A stretch of 64,000 nucleotides of DNA from positions 1,860,001-1,924,000 of the forward strand of contig CP050848.1 in assembly GCA_014873095.1 (NCBI GenBank), given 5' to 3'. This DNA is from Planctomycetales bacterium ZRK34. Lineage in GTDB: Bacteria > Planctomycetota > Phycisphaerae > Phycisphaerales > Zrk34. Positions 7,548 to 18,482 of this stretch are shown piece by piece. A program made the position numbers and the translations under genes. The notes below the pieces were generated by a model. It had not been told where the DNA came from, did no database searches, and saw only the letters and a program-made list of their open reading frames with translations. Positions within the stretch are counted from its first letter, which is position 1, and each line of letters starts with the position of its first letter.

Positions 7548-9119
7548 TTAAGCCTCGTTGTCGGACTCGCGACGAGCCGGCTGACTCTCGACGGGCCGGT
7601 CGGCGACGTCGGAACCGACCACATAGGCGCGCCGGCCGAACGGCCACCACCCGCGCCGGCCGTTGGAATGAATCACGACCTGCTTTTCGCCAAGCTGGGT
7701 CAGCACATGGTTCAGCGCGGTGATGCCTTCGGTCATGGCCTTGAAGTGGCCCTGCAGGGCGTCGGCGCTGGTGCGGATCGAGTCGGAGGTGTCCTTCTCG
7801 ACGCGGTCGGCCCGCTCGGTGATCTCGGTCATCATCTTCTGCAAGTGGTCGAGCTGATCGCGATGCGCGCCGGTCTGTTTTTCCTGCGACTCGTCGATCT
7901 GTTTGAAGATGTCGGTCCAGCCGCGCACAATCTCATCGGTGAGCGTGCCCCCGATCGATTGGAGCTTCTCGGTCCACGATTGAAGCTCGGCGTGGTGGGC
8001 GGTCATCGCCTGCTCGATGGCCTTGCGGATCACCTGGGCGTTGCCGCCGGAGGCGATCTGCGATTCATCGTCGTTGATGCGCTTCAGCAGGTTTTCGTTG
8101 CAGTATTCATCGACGCGGTTGAGCAGGTCTTCCTCGCTCTTGCGGAGGGCTGTGGTCGGGATCGACACCAGCAGCGACATCACCAGCGCGACCAGCGTGG
8201 TGTCGAACGCCACCGACAAGCCGCCGGTGACTTCGCCGAGCTTGTCTTTGAGGGCGCCGATGTCGGTGGCTGTCGACATCTCACCGGAGAAACCGCCGAC
8301 GGCGGCGCTGATGCCGATGACGGTGCCGATGAACCCGAGAATCGGAATCGCCCAGGTGAAGACCTTGACCAGGGCGTAGCTGGAGTGGGCGGCGTTGTTG
8401 TCGATGTCGCCCTGACTGGCCAGGATGTTGGCCACTTCGGGGCTGGATCGGCGGACGCGGAAGTGCTCCAGGCCTCGGAGCACGCGGTTGATCAGGAAGC
8501 TGGCGCCCGGGTCGGCCGGCAGCGAGCGGATGTGGCGGGTGAACTGCGGGACGGTGTCGACGGTGATCTCGTCGGAGATTTCCGTGGGCAGCAGGTCGAA
8601 GAGCACCGCGTCTTTTTGTCGATTGAGCTTGCGGTACTTCAGGAACAGGATCGTGCACGACCAGGCCATGAGGAAGACCTCGGCATATGTGACCCAGCCG
8701 CGATTCCAGAACAGCTCGGCGAAGTGCGTCTTCCAGATCGGCAGCAGCGCGAAGTAGAAGGCGACCGACGCGATGGCGGCGACGACCGAGGTAAGAATCG
8801 GCGAGACGTTGGTGCCGTCATCCAGACTGCCGACCGCGCCGGCGCCGCCGGAGGAAGACGGCGCGCTGGCAGTCGACTCGGTATGGCGCGAAGTCGCAGG
8901 CGACGAGGGACGACGCGACGCCGTCGGGGCGCTGGATACGGCCGCCAACTCCTCAGCGGGATCCTTGGCGCGCGGCTTGGCCTGCGGTACGTCTTCCATG
9001 GAAAACTTCGGCACGGCAACCTGGCTCTTGCAGTAAGGACAGCGGGCCTTGCGGCCTGCGTATTCCTCGGAAACTTTGAGGTTTTTGCCACACGAAGGGC
9101 AGGCGAACTTGAAGAACAT
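7548..9119 (-). CDS. MotA/TolQ/ExbB proton channel family protein with N-terminal zinc ribbon
   Basis: A 523-aa protein, first gene of the operon. The ATG at 9119 is preferred (TGGAGA just upstream) over one 9 codons earlier because it starts directly in a zinc ribbon: FACPSCGKNLKVSEEYAG then ARCPYCKSQ, two CxxC pairs. A Ser/Ala-rich linker follows, then membrane helices; the ExbB/TolQ core is seen at ILGFIGTVIGISAAVGG and LSVAFDTTLVALVMSLLVS. A long helical cytoplasmic tail ends the protein. The channel should pass protons and drive the two ExbD-like partners encoded downstream. The work it performs cannot be read from the neighbourhood. Confidence 0.8.
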   Translation of the reverse strand: MFFKFACPSCGKNLKVSEEYAGRKARCPYCKSQVAVPKFSMEDVPQAKPRAKDPAEELAAVSSAPTASRRPSSPATSRHTESTASAPSSSGGAGAVGSLDDGTNVSPILTSVVAAIASVAFYFALLPIWKTHFAELFWNRGWVTYAEVFLMAWSCTILFLKYRKLNRQKDAVLFDLLPTEISDEITVDTVPQFTRHIRSLPADPGASFLINRVLRGLEHFRVRRSSPEVANILASQGDIDNNAAHSSYALVKVFTWAIPILGFIGTVIGISAAVGGFSGEMSTATDIGALKDKLGEVTGGLSVAFDTTLVALVMSLLVSIPTTALRKSEEDLLNRVDEYCNENLLKRINDDESQIASGGNAQVIRKAIEQAMTAHHAELQSWTEKLQSIGGTLTDEIVRGWTDIFKQIDESQEKQTGAHRDQLDHLQKMMTEITERADRVEKDTSDSIRTSADALQGHFKAMTEGITALNHVLTQLGEKQVVIHSNGRRGWWPFGRRAYVVGSDVADRPVESQPARRESDNEA

Positions 9120-9514
9120 GCCACGTCTCCAGGCAGGGCGGGTCAACTTCGATTCGGGCTGTGCAGGCGCTCGGTTTCAGAAAAAACCGTGCGAATCGTA
9201 TCATATCCCCATTGATGAACACGGGGGGAATCTTCTGAGTCCATTAGTGTAACGTCCAAACGCCGCAAACCCAACATCGGGGTCTTGCCTATATTTGACC
9301 GCGGTCCTGATCAGACCTCATAACCGACGAATTGTTCTCAAAATTCACGAAATCCCGCCTGCCGACACGTGACGCGATCGCACAGCCGTCGGCAACGACA
9401 CCAGCGCCGGCCAAGTGTGACATTGCGGTATTCACCCACCCCGATCTGACGCGCTGTGAGGCCGCTCCGCGGTTCATCGCCGGACAACGGAGCGCGATCC
9501 GCCGGGTGGGCGCG
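9120..9514. other. Intergenic region, upstream of the MotA/TolQ-like operon
   Basis: About 395 bases without a convincing gene. It must hold the promoter of the leftward proton-channel operon and ends at the terminator of the DUF1080-ThuA gene. Base composition is lower in GC around 9175-9350 than in the flanks. No repeat of the families seen elsewhere was recognised. Confidence 0.6.
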
Positions 9515-9545
9515 CAAAAAAGAACCCGCCGGGTGGCGGCGGGTT
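9515..9545 (-). terminator. Rho-independent terminator of the carbohydrate gene cluster
   Basis: Read on the minus strand, AACCCGCC and GGCGGGTT (9538-9545 and 9523-9530) pair around a 7-base loop and are followed by six T residues (plus-strand A run 9516-9521). It lies about 30 bases after the stop codon of the 9576-11201 gene. Confidence 0.85.
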
Positions 9546-9575
9546 CCGGGGAGCGAATCATTTCAGGACGGGTGG

Positions 9576-11201
9576 TTACTTCTTGGCGTTCCACTCGTCC
9601 AGTTGCTTCTGCATGGTCGCGGTCTTCCAGCTGTCGGGCTTGGGGTAGTCCTGGTTTTCTTCCAGGCTCGCGGCGGTGAGGGGCTGGGTCGGCACGCCGC
9701 ATTCGGGGACTTCCATTTTAGCGGTCCATACGACGGCGTTGAGCACGAGCTTGCGGAACTGATCGTGGCCCCAGTTCCAATGGAAGTGGGCGCCGGTGAA
9801 TCCGAAGCCGCGCCCGCCGTTGTATTCAGAGCCGCGCAGGTAGGCCCAGGCCATGTGCTGGGGCTTTTTCTCTTCGAGCACTTCCTTGCGGACGGCGGGA
9901 TTACCCGAGTGCGGGCCGTCCTTGCGCGTCAGCGTCGAGGCCGGGGGCAGGTCCGTCAGAATCGGTGTGACATTCTGCATGGTGTCGGCGAAACGCATGT
10001 GGTAGTACCACTCGTCGTTCATCTTGAACGGTTCGACGCCGCGGGTGATCTCATGCATGGGCAGTTCGTCGTAGTTGGCGACCCAGTGCGGGTTCACCGA
10101 CCAGTCGGTTTCGAAGTAACCGCCGATCCATTTGAGGAACATATCGCCGGGCTTGCCCTTGACGGTTTCAACGCCGTAGTGCAGGCAGACGAGACCGACG
10201 CCCTTTTTCATGATGGCGTCGAACTCATCGAGGTGGTCGTTGAGCAGGTGGCGGCCGCCGCCGTCGCAGTACACGACGATCGCGTCGGCCCCGTCGAAGA
10301 CGGACGGGTCTTTCGGGTAGCCATAGCCTTCGGTGACGATCGCTTCGACGGGCAGGCCGCTCTTGTTGAGCTGATCGGCCAGCAGCAGGCAGCCGGCGCG
10401 GTGTTCGTGAGCGCCCCAGCCGTGCGACTTGGGCCCGGGCACGAGCACGATCTTCTTCTTGCCGGCCGCAGCCTCCGCGCCGAGCGGCTTGATGCGGACG
10501 TTGCGAATCTCAACCTTCATCGGCTGGCCCTTATGAACCTGAAACGCCAGCAGGCCGGTGTCGCGCCGCTTGTCCTTGTCTTCATCGGTGGACTCGATGG
10601 TGGTCACGCCGTTGATCTGGTGGGTGAAGTGGTAACCCTTGGCGGTGATGACGTAGTCGTTCCAGTCGTTCTTCTTGATGTGGGACTGGATCTCGGCGGT
10701 GTCGCCGATCTTCTCGACGACGGTGGGCTTGCCGTTGTCGCCGATGACGGTCTTCTCGCCGCGCTTGGCGAGGATGCCGCGGAAGGCTTCACCGTAGAGA
10801 ATGCCGGACCAGGTGTCGCCGGCTTCGAAGTCGGCCTGGTAGCCGCCGATGCGCCAGGCGTTTTTGTCATCCGGAATGCGGAAGCTGCGGTACTGCACGC
10901 CCGAGTTGGCGAAGCCCTTGTCGTTCATCGGCGTGATGCGGTACTGCAGGCGAAGTTCGAAATCGCTGAACTCCCCGTCTTTGTAGATCAGAAAGCTGTT
11001 GGAAACGACCGGCTTGTCGGGCGTGGTCTCGCCGACGATCGCGCCGTTTTCAACCCGCCACAGGCGCGGGTCGCCATCCCAGCCGTTCAGCGTCTTGCCG
11101 TCGAACAGACACTTGAACCCGGCTTCGTCAGCGCCGCGCACGGATTGACCCAGCGGCAGCACGAGCACAAAAGCAAACAGGGCGAAAAACAGACGGTTCA
11201 T
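9576..11201 (-). CDS. Secreted DUF1080 (3-keto-disaccharide hydrolase-like) and ThuA-domain fusion protein
   Basis: A 541-aa exported protein: signal peptide (about 1-23), DUF1080 concanavalin-like domain (about 28-230; FKCLFDGKTLNGWDGD is the family start), then a ThuA-like glutamine-amidotransferase-fold domain (about 245-480; AIVVYCDGGGRHLLNDH, GVGLVCLHYG, ITRGVEPF, GRGFGFTGAHFHWNWG). DUF1080 proteins hydrolyse or bind 3-keto-glycosides; ThuA proteins are linked to disaccharide 3-oxidation pathways. AAGGAG precedes the ATG. It is a paralogue of the next gene upstream, so the pair is a tandem duplication. Confidence 0.85.
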   Translation of the reverse strand: MNRLFFALFAFVLVLPLGQSVRGADEAGFKCLFDGKTLNGWDGDPRLWRVENGAIVGETTPDKPVVSNSFLIYKDGEFSDFELRLQYRITPMNDKGFANSGVQYRSFRIPDDKNAWRIGGYQADFEAGDTWSGILYGEAFRGILAKRGEKTVIGDNGKPTVVEKIGDTAEIQSHIKKNDWNDYVITAKGYHFTHQINGVTTIESTDEDKDKRRDTGLLAFQVHKGQPMKVEIRNVRIKPLGAEAAAGKKKIVLVPGPKSHGWGAHEHRAGCLLLADQLNKSGLPVEAIVTEGYGYPKDPSVFDGADAIVVYCDGGGRHLLNDHLDEFDAIMKKGVGLVCLHYGVETVKGKPGDMFLKWIGGYFETDWSVNPHWVANYDELPMHEITRGVEPFKMNDEWYYHMRFADTMQNVTPILTDLPPASTLTRKDGPHSGNPAVRKEVLEEKKPQHMAWAYLRGSEYNGGRGFGFTGAHFHWNWGHDQFRKLVLNAVVWTAKMEVPECGVPTQPLTAASLEENQDYPKPDSWKTATMQKQLDEWNAKK

Positions 11202-11221
11202 CGGAAGGCTCCTTGGTTGTC

Positions 11222-11342
11222 AAATGACCAATGTCCAAGCACCAATGACCAAAGCCATGCCTGAAGATTCAAACGCGCAAACACCACCCATTGGGCATTT
11301 GATCATTTCCTTGGGCATTGGGGTTTGGTCATTGGTCATTAT
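11222..11342. repeat. Imperfect inverted repeat built from AATGACCAATG words
   Basis: Between the two DUF1080-ThuA genes the left arm carries AAATGACCAATGTCC and CAATGACCAAA, and the right arm (about 11326-11341) carries TTTGGTCATTGGTCATT, its reverse complement in pieces. The whole gap can fold into a long imperfect hairpin. It holds no gene. Confidence 0.75.
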
Positions 11343-11344
11343 GT

Positions 11345-12901
11345 TCAGTTACTGTCGGGCAGCGCGAGGCGCTTCATGTTTTTCTTCGCGTCGAGGTTGG
11401 CGTTGAGTTCGTCCTCGCTGACGGGTTCGGAGTCGATGCCGCCGGCGGGAACCTCCGCCCCGGCGACCCAGGCCATGGCATTGAGCACGACCTTGCGCTG
11501 GGTGTCGTAGGCCCAGTTGTGGTGGAAGTGACCACCGGTGAAGCCCACGCCGCGCCCGCCGTCGGGGCGCTGGACCGCCCACATCAGCGTCTCGCTGCGG
11601 CCGGACGCTTCGACGATGTGCTTCTTCGGGCCGCGCGGCCAACTTGTCGAGCCGCTGCGGGCCTCGTCGTCGGGGGTCGCTTCGAGGATGCTGGTCACCC
11701 CCTGCATGTTGTCGCGGAAGCGCATGCAGTAGTACCACTCGTCGTGAATCTTCGCCGGGTCGACGCCGCGCGTGATCGGGTGGTTCTTATTCGCACGCAG
11801 GTCGGCGTCCCACATCGGGTTGATCGACCAGTCGGATTCGTAATACCCGCCGATCCATTTCTTGAAGTAGTCGCCGGGCTTGCCCGCGTCCACATGCACC
11901 GCGTAGTGCATGCACATGAGCCCGACGCCCTGCTTCATCAGCTTGTCGACCTGCTCAAGATGCTGGCTGACCGGGTGCTTGCCGCCGCCGTCCATGTAGA
12001 GCACGATGGCATCGGCATTGTCGAAAGCGGTCGGGTCCTGCGGCCAACCTTTGTCGTGATACTCAGCCACGACGAGGCCGGGCACTTTCGCCAGCCGCTT
12101 GCCGAGCATCGCGATGCCGGCGTTGAACTCGTGCGCCCCGCAGGGGTGCGAGGGATGACCGGCGATCATGACGACTTTCTTGCGGCCGTCGGCCATCGGC
12201 AGGCGCTTGAGCATGATGTCCTTGAATTCGATCTTCATCGGCGGGCCCGAGTGAAGCTGCAGCGCCAACACGCCGGACAGATCAAGCCCCGCCGGGTCGT
12301 TGTCGATGACTTCGATGGTGGTCTTGCCGTTGATCTTGTGAATCAGGTGGCCGCCGTGGGCGATGATGTGGTATTCGTTCCAGCCGTCGATGTCGACGTT
12401 CTTCCACAACGCCGCGGCGTCGGCGACGTCTTGGGTGTGCTTTTCGCCCTTTTCATCAATGACCGTCTTCTGCCCACGCTTCGCCAGCACCTTCCGAGGC
12501 GTCGCTTCATCGTACAGCGCGCCCATCCACTGCCCGGCGCGGTCGATGTCCGCCTGGTAGCCGACCACATGACCATCGGACTCGCGCAACACGCCGCGGT
12601 ACTGAATGCCGCTGTTGGCCTTGATCGTGCCGGTGATGCGGAACTTGAGCTTGAGTTCGAAATCGTCGACCGGGCCGCCCTGCCAGACGATGAACTGGTT
12701 GTGCTCCAGCGGCTTGTCCGCTTCGGTCGCGCCGACGATCGAGCCGTCGACCACCGACCAGTACTGCATCAGCGGCGCCTTCCAGCCGTCGAGTGTTTTG
12801 CCGTCGAAGATGGGTTTGAACCCGTCATCGGCCGCGCGGCTCCCCGCCGCCGTCAACATCAAAACCACGACCGTCAGAAGAACCTTTGCGGTGCGTTGCA
12901 T
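11345..12901 (-). CDS. Secreted DUF1080 and ThuA-domain fusion protein (paralogue)
   Basis: A 518-aa exported protein with the same order as its downstream neighbour: signal peptide (MQRTAKVLLTVVVLMLTAAG), DUF1080 (FKPIFDGKTLDGWKAP, about 30-225), then ThuA-like domain (AIVLYMDGGGKHPVSQH, GVGLMCMHYAV, ITRGVDPAK, GRGVGFTGGHFHHNWA). The ATG at 12901 has GGAG nine bases upstream and is preferred to one six codons earlier. The likely substrate is a 3-oxidised sugar made by an oxidoreductase such as the Gfo/Idh/MocA enzyme encoded three genes upstream; that link is inference. Confidence 0.85.
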   Translation of the reverse strand: MQRTAKVLLTVVVLMLTAAGSRAADDGFKPIFDGKTLDGWKAPLMQYWSVVDGSIVGATEADKPLEHNQFIVWQGGPVDDFELKLKFRITGTIKANSGIQYRGVLRESDGHVVGYQADIDRAGQWMGALYDEATPRKVLAKRGQKTVIDEKGEKHTQDVADAAALWKNVDIDGWNEYHIIAHGGHLIHKINGKTTIEVIDNDPAGLDLSGVLALQLHSGPPMKIEFKDIMLKRLPMADGRKKVVMIAGHPSHPCGAHEFNAGIAMLGKRLAKVPGLVVAEYHDKGWPQDPTAFDNADAIVLYMDGGGKHPVSQHLEQVDKLMKQGVGLMCMHYAVHVDAGKPGDYFKKWIGGYYESDWSINPMWDADLRANKNHPITRGVDPAKIHDEWYYCMRFRDNMQGVTSILEATPDDEARSGSTSWPRGPKKHIVEASGRSETLMWAVQRPDGGRGVGFTGGHFHHNWAYDTQRKVVLNAMAWVAGAEVPAGGIDSEPVSEDELNANLDAKKNMKRLALPDSN

Positions 12902-13013
12902 GATCGCCTGCTCCAACATGAATGAATAATGCGGCCTCAGCCCTGCAAGAGGGGCTATCGCTCAGTCTCACCATGTTATTGCAACACGCAACGCCGAACC
13001 AGCCATCGGTCAA

Positions 13014-13068
13014 CCCCCCAAGCCCGATGCTGAGGTTTCGACCACGTCGAAGCCGAAGCGTCGGGGTC
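13014..13068 (+). repeat. Diverged copy of the dispersed 42-bp element
   Basis: Non-coding copy between the sulfatase and DUF1080-ThuA genes. It has CCCCCCAAGCCCGATGCTGAGG at the left (13014-13035) and GCCGAAGCGTCGGGG at the right (13052-13066), matching the left end of the copy at 29501 and the AGCGTC arm of the others, with a different centre. Confidence 0.6.
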
Positions 13069-13076
13069 AGAACCGC

Positions 13077-14588
13077 TTACGGCCGGGTCTGCTCCGCTTT
13101 TCGCAGTTCATCCATCTGCTTGATCAGCGCCGCGACCTTTTCAGGGTGCTGATCGGCGACGTTGGTCTTTTCAGCGGGGTCGGCCGCGAGATTGTAAAGC
13201 TGGTATCGCACCTTTTCGGTCTTCTGAAACGTGTGAATGCCGTAGGGCTTGGGGCCCGCGTGGTCCAGCAGCTTCCAGTCGCCGACGCGCAGCGCCATGC
13301 GATGGCCGTTGTTGGGCTGCTGCAGCAGATGGTCGCGCCCCTTGGCGCCGGGTTCACCCAGCAAAGCGCCCAGCACGTTGAAGCTGTCCGGGGCGGCGCC
13401 GTCCGGCAGGTCAACACCCGCCAGCGCCGCCATCGACGATGCCAGGTCGATCGTGCACACCATCTGATCCGACACGCCCGGCTTGATCCGACCCGGCCAG
13501 TACGTCACAAACGGCGTCCGCGTGCCACCTTCATAGATGCTGTACTTACCCCCGCGGTACTGACCCGATGGCGTGTGCTCACCTAGCTGCGTGACCGCGC
13601 CGTCTTCATACCCGTCGTCGAGCACAGGCCCATTATCCGAGCAGAACACGATCAGCGTGTTCTTGTCGAGCCCGAGCTGCTCGATCGTGTCGATCAACTC
13701 GCCCACGCACCAGTCCAATTCCAGAATCGAATCGCCGCGATACCCGAGGCCTGATTTACCCTGAAAACGCTCATGCGGCATGCGCGGCACGTGAATGTCA
13801 TGCGATGCGAAAAACAGGAAGAACGGCTTGTCTTTGTTCGCCTTGATCCACGCCTTGGACTGCTTGACCCATTCATCACCGAGGTCTTCATCGCGGAAGC
13901 GCGCGCTGTGGCCGCCGCCGTAAAACCAGATGCGGCCGATGCCGTTGTGGATCGTGTCGTTGTGGCCGTGCGACCACTTCATGCGAAGCAGTTCGGGGTG
14001 ATCTTTGGCGGTCGGCTGGCCGTCGAGATTTTTCGGAGACACCCACAGCGGGTCTTTCGGATCGAGATTCTTCACGCGGTGATCTTCGACATACACCTGC
14101 GGCACACGGTCGTTGGTCGTCGGCAGCATGTAGCAATGGTCGAAACCGATCTCCAACGGGCCGGGCTTCAGTTCGCCATTCCAGTCGGGCCCCTTGCCTT
14201 CGCCGAGCCCCAGGTGCCACTTGCCGATGACCGCCGTGGTGTAACCGGCTCGCTTCAGCAGCGAGGCGATGGTTTCCGTGCCGACCTTGATCCGCATGGT
14301 CGCATTCGGCGGGGCGATGCCGGTGCCCTTGTCGCGAAAGGCGAAGCGGCCGGTCAGAAACGAATAGCGCGTCGGCGTGCAGGTCGATGCCGAGCAGTAC
14401 CCGCTGGTGAAACGCAGTCCGTTTTTCGCCAGCTTGTCGATGTTCGGCGTGTTCAACTCGGTCGCGCCGTTGCAACTGACATCGCCGTACCCGAGGTCGT
14501 CAGCCATGATGACGATGATGTTGGGCTTGTCGGCAGCGTGAACCACTGCGCTGATCAGCGCCAACACGATGAACATGAATTGCCGCAT
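13077..14588 (-). CDS. Sulfatase (arylsulfatase family, S1)
   Basis: A 503-aa exported enzyme. ATG 14588 is chosen because it starts directly with a signal peptide (MRQFMFIVLALISAVVHA); a longer form would translate the palindromic repeat upstream. DKPNIIVIMADDLGYGD provides the two metal-binding Asp residues (30, 31). The formylglycine motif is C70-T-P-T-R, followed by SFLTGR, a normal S1 variant, so a maturation enzyme (FGE or anaerobic SME) is required; none is seen in the window. It would remove sulfate esters from polysaccharides in the periplasm or outside. Context is the sugar-oxidation cluster. Confidence 0.92.
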   Translation of the reverse strand: MRQFMFIVLALISAVVHAADKPNIIVIMADDLGYGDVSCNGATELNTPNIDKLAKNGLRFTSGYCSASTCTPTRYSFLTGRFAFRDKGTGIAPPNATMRIKVGTETIASLLKRAGYTTAVIGKWHLGLGEGKGPDWNGELKPGPLEIGFDHCYMLPTTNDRVPQVYVEDHRVKNLDPKDPLWVSPKNLDGQPTAKDHPELLRMKWSHGHNDTIHNGIGRIWFYGGGHSARFRDEDLGDEWVKQSKAWIKANKDKPFFLFFASHDIHVPRMPHERFQGKSGLGYRGDSILELDWCVGELIDTIEQLGLDKNTLIVFCSDNGPVLDDGYEDGAVTQLGEHTPSGQYRGGKYSIYEGGTRTPFVTYWPGRIKPGVSDQMVCTIDLASSMAALAGVDLPDGAAPDSFNVLGALLGEPGAKGRDHLLQQPNNGHRMALRVGDWKLLDHAGPKPYGIHTFQKTEKVRYQLYNLAADPAEKTNVADQHPEKVAALIKQMDELRKAEQTRP

Positions 14589-14608
14589 GGTGAATGATTC
14601 CTTGAAAA

Positions 14609-14659
14609 CAGCCGGGTCGCTGCGCGACCCGGATCCAGGGCCGCGCAGCGACCCGGCTG
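14609..14659. repeat. Palindromic dispersed repeat, 18-bp perfect arms
   Basis: Arms CAGCCGGGTCGCTGCGCG (14609-14626) and its exact reverse complement (14642-14659) flank 15 bases. It fills the gap between the sulfatase and oxidoreductase genes. A close relative lies at 18417-18465. Confidence 0.92.
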
Positions 14660-14695
14660 GGGATACTACGCGAATCAACGAGTCCTGATCGTGGG

Positions 14696-15853
<1,158 letters not shown>

Positions 15854-15878
15854 GAAGTCCACCTTTCAGTTATCGATT

Positions 15879-15958
15879 GAACCGCGGAGAACGCAGAGAT
15901 CGCAGAGAGCAATCTAATCAATTTTCAACTCTGCGTTCTCTGCGCTCTCTGCGGTTAA
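15879..15958. repeat. Dispersed inverted repeat of the AACCGCAGAG type
   Basis: Left half AACCGCGGAGAACGCAGAG and right half CTCTGCGCTCTCTGCGGTT are near-complementary around an AT-rich centre (AATCTAATCAATTTTCAA). The same arrangement recurs at 41952-42040, and a weaker relative at about 49918. Confidence 0.85.
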
Positions 15959-15980
15959 TTCATACTTAAAAATAGCTCAG

Positions 15981-17012
<1,032 letters not shown>

Positions 17013-17070
17013 GGGTGTTCCTTCCTGTTTGGCGCGTATCACGGCGGCGGGCGATTCCGCCGCGTCATGT

Positions 17071-17715
17071 TTACTGGCTGACGTTTTTGAGTTTCTGACT
17101 GATGACGTTCATATCGCGGTCGTAGGCGCGCCAGTCGAGCTTCCAGGCGCCGGACTGGCGGACCATGTGAATCGTCGACGGGGCCGGGGTGATCTTCGCC
17201 TCGCGCATCGTCTTGGCGCGGGCCTCGGCGAAGGCGCGGTACGGATGGCGCTCGCCGAAAAAGGCGTCGGCGATCGGCTTGAGCTTCGGGGCCGGCTGAT
17301 CGTTCTTCACCGACAGCGCGGCCAGGCGCACGTATTCGTTGTTCACCTGCACGGCCATGATCCAGTCGGCCAGGCGTTCATAATCAAACGCCATCTTCGC
17401 TTGGGCCTGATCGCCCTTGACCTTGACGTCCGTGACCTTCATCACCTGATCCTGGTAGCCGGCGACGAAGGCGGCGACTTTTTCAGCGTCGGGCAGCTCG
17501 CCGATCTTGCGGACAAACTCGCGCGCCGCCGGGCCGTAACGGGCGAGGTAGGCCTTGCGCGATTCTTCATCGATGTGGTCGGCGAACTGGAGCATGCGCC
17601 CGCCGTAGGGAGCAGCCAGCGTGTCGCGCACGACGGCGGCCAGTTCATCGGCCGACTGGGCGAACGTGGTGTTCACCGTCAGCAGGCAGATCGCGATCGT
17701 GATGAATCGTTGCAT
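17071..17715 (-). CDS. Secreted protein of unknown function (paralogue pair, member 1)
   Basis: A 214-aa protein with a signal peptide ([19 protein letters not shown]). No known domain is recognised. It is mostly helical, with repeated charged stretches, and it shares clear blocks with the gene just upstream: [15 protein letters not shown] / [26 protein letters not shown] / [26 protein letters not shown] / [15 protein letters not shown], and a C-terminal IHMVRxxGxWKLD. The ending WKLD is reminiscent of the NTF2/SnoaL or DUF4864-like fold, but this is weak. The pair arose by tandem duplication. Confidence 0.75.
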   Translation of the reverse strand: MQRFITIAICLLTVNTTFAQSADELAAVVRDTLAAPYGGRMLQFADHIDEESRKAYLARYGPAAREFVRKIGELPDAEKVAAFVAGYQDQVMKVTDVKVKGDQAQAKMAFDYERLADWIMAVQVNNEYVRLAALSVKNDQPAPKLKPIADAFFGERHPYRAFAEARAKTMREAKITPAPSTIHMVRQSGAWKLDWRAYDRDMNVISQKLKNVSQ

Positions 17716-17754
17716 AGGCGAGTCTCAATCACCGGGCTGCGGGCAGTCTCAAAT

Positions 17755-18402
17755 TCAGCGGCCGGCTTGTTGCTTCATGTCTTCCTGGAATTTTTCGGCA
17801 TCCAGCTTCCACTGACCGTCTTCACGAACCATGTGTATCACCGCGGGCACGGGGGTGATCCCCTTTTCGCGCATGACCTCGGCCCGCTGCTTGGCGAGCT
17901 TGCGATATGGATGACTCTCGGCCGAGTAGCGACGAATAACCAACTGCGGGCTCTGCCTGGGCAGATCATTCTTGACCGACAGCGCGGCGATCTGAACAAA
18001 CTCATTGCTCGCCTTGGCCATGATCATCCACGGGGCCAGTTGGTCGTAATCGAAATTCAGCGGCAGCGAGGCCTGATCGCCGTCGATCTTCACGTGGGCG
18101 AGGTCGGGTTTGATCAACAGTTCCTGATGCGCCTGCAGGATCTTGGCCATCTCGGCGGTTTCGGGCATCTCGGAGACTTTTTTGATCAACATGCGCGCTT
18201 CATCATTCAACCGCTCGAGGTATTTTTCACGCGAGACGGCGTCGATGCGCTGTGCAAACTCGTAAGCGCGCCCGCCGTACATCGCGCCGATCGCCTGCTG
18301 GGCCGCGGCGGCGACCTGTTCGGCTTCGGTCTGTTGCTGCTGACCGGGCGCGAAGGACGCGGTCAGCAGCAGGCAGGTCACGATCGTGAGCAGTCGTGGC
18401 AT
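17755..18402 (-). CDS. Secreted protein of unknown function (paralogue pair, member 2)
   Basis: A 215-aa exported protein (signal peptide MPRLLTIVTCLLLTASFAPG). ATG 18402 is chosen over a TTG two codons upstream. It shares the [18 protein letters not shown] and IHMVREDGQWKLD blocks with the protein encoded at 17071-17715, about 39 bases downstream, and the two are very probably co-transcribed. A Gln/Glu-rich stretch follows the signal peptide. No catalytic motif is evident. The role is probably envelope-associated, but nothing in the sequence says what it does. Confidence 0.75.
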   Translation of the reverse strand: MPRLLTIVTCLLLTASFAPGQQQQTEAEQVAAAAQQAIGAMYGGRAYEFAQRIDAVSREKYLERLNDEARMLIKKVSEMPETAEMAKILQAHQELLIKPDLAHVKIDGDQASLPLNFDYDQLAPWMIMAKASNEFVQIAALSVKNDLPRQSPQLVIRRYSAESHPYRKLAKQRAEVMREKGITPVPAVIHMVREDGQWKLDAEKFQEDMKQQAGR

Positions 18403-18416
18403 AGGCAACTTTCAAC

Positions 18417-18465
18417 AGCCGGGCCGCTACGCGGCCCTGGTCCTGGGCCGCGTAGCGGCCCGGCT
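18417..18465. repeat. Palindromic dispersed repeat, 21-bp perfect arms
   Basis: Arms AGCCGGGCCGCTACGCGG... (18417-18437) and the exact reverse complement (18445-18465) flank 7 bases. It lies just upstream of the paralogue pair and is a sister of the element at 14609-14659, sharing the AGCCGGG.CGCT.CGCG core. Confidence 0.92.
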
Positions 18466-18482
18466 AGGGCATCGTGTACCGA

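Noticed and set aside
5607..9119. Zorya-type defence (ZorA/ZorB-like channel genes)
   Set aside because: A MotA-like protein with ExbD-like partners is present, but there is no ZorC, ZorD or ZorE gene, the channel protein has a zinc ribbon instead of the long ZorA tail, and the trio looks like a chromosomal planctomycete operon.
6846..9215. Long open frame antisense to the MotA operon (789 codons)
   Set aside because: It is the mirror of real genes in GC-rich DNA: composition is Gly/Asp/His/Arg-biased, no family motif is seen, and the opposite strand has clear domains. The same applies to other long antisense frames, for example 9456-11264, 11318-12925, 21881-23605 and 59907-61445.
14589..14678. 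N-terminal extension of the sulfatase
   Set aside because: The added 30 residues would be encoded by the palindromic repeat and would mask the signal peptide.
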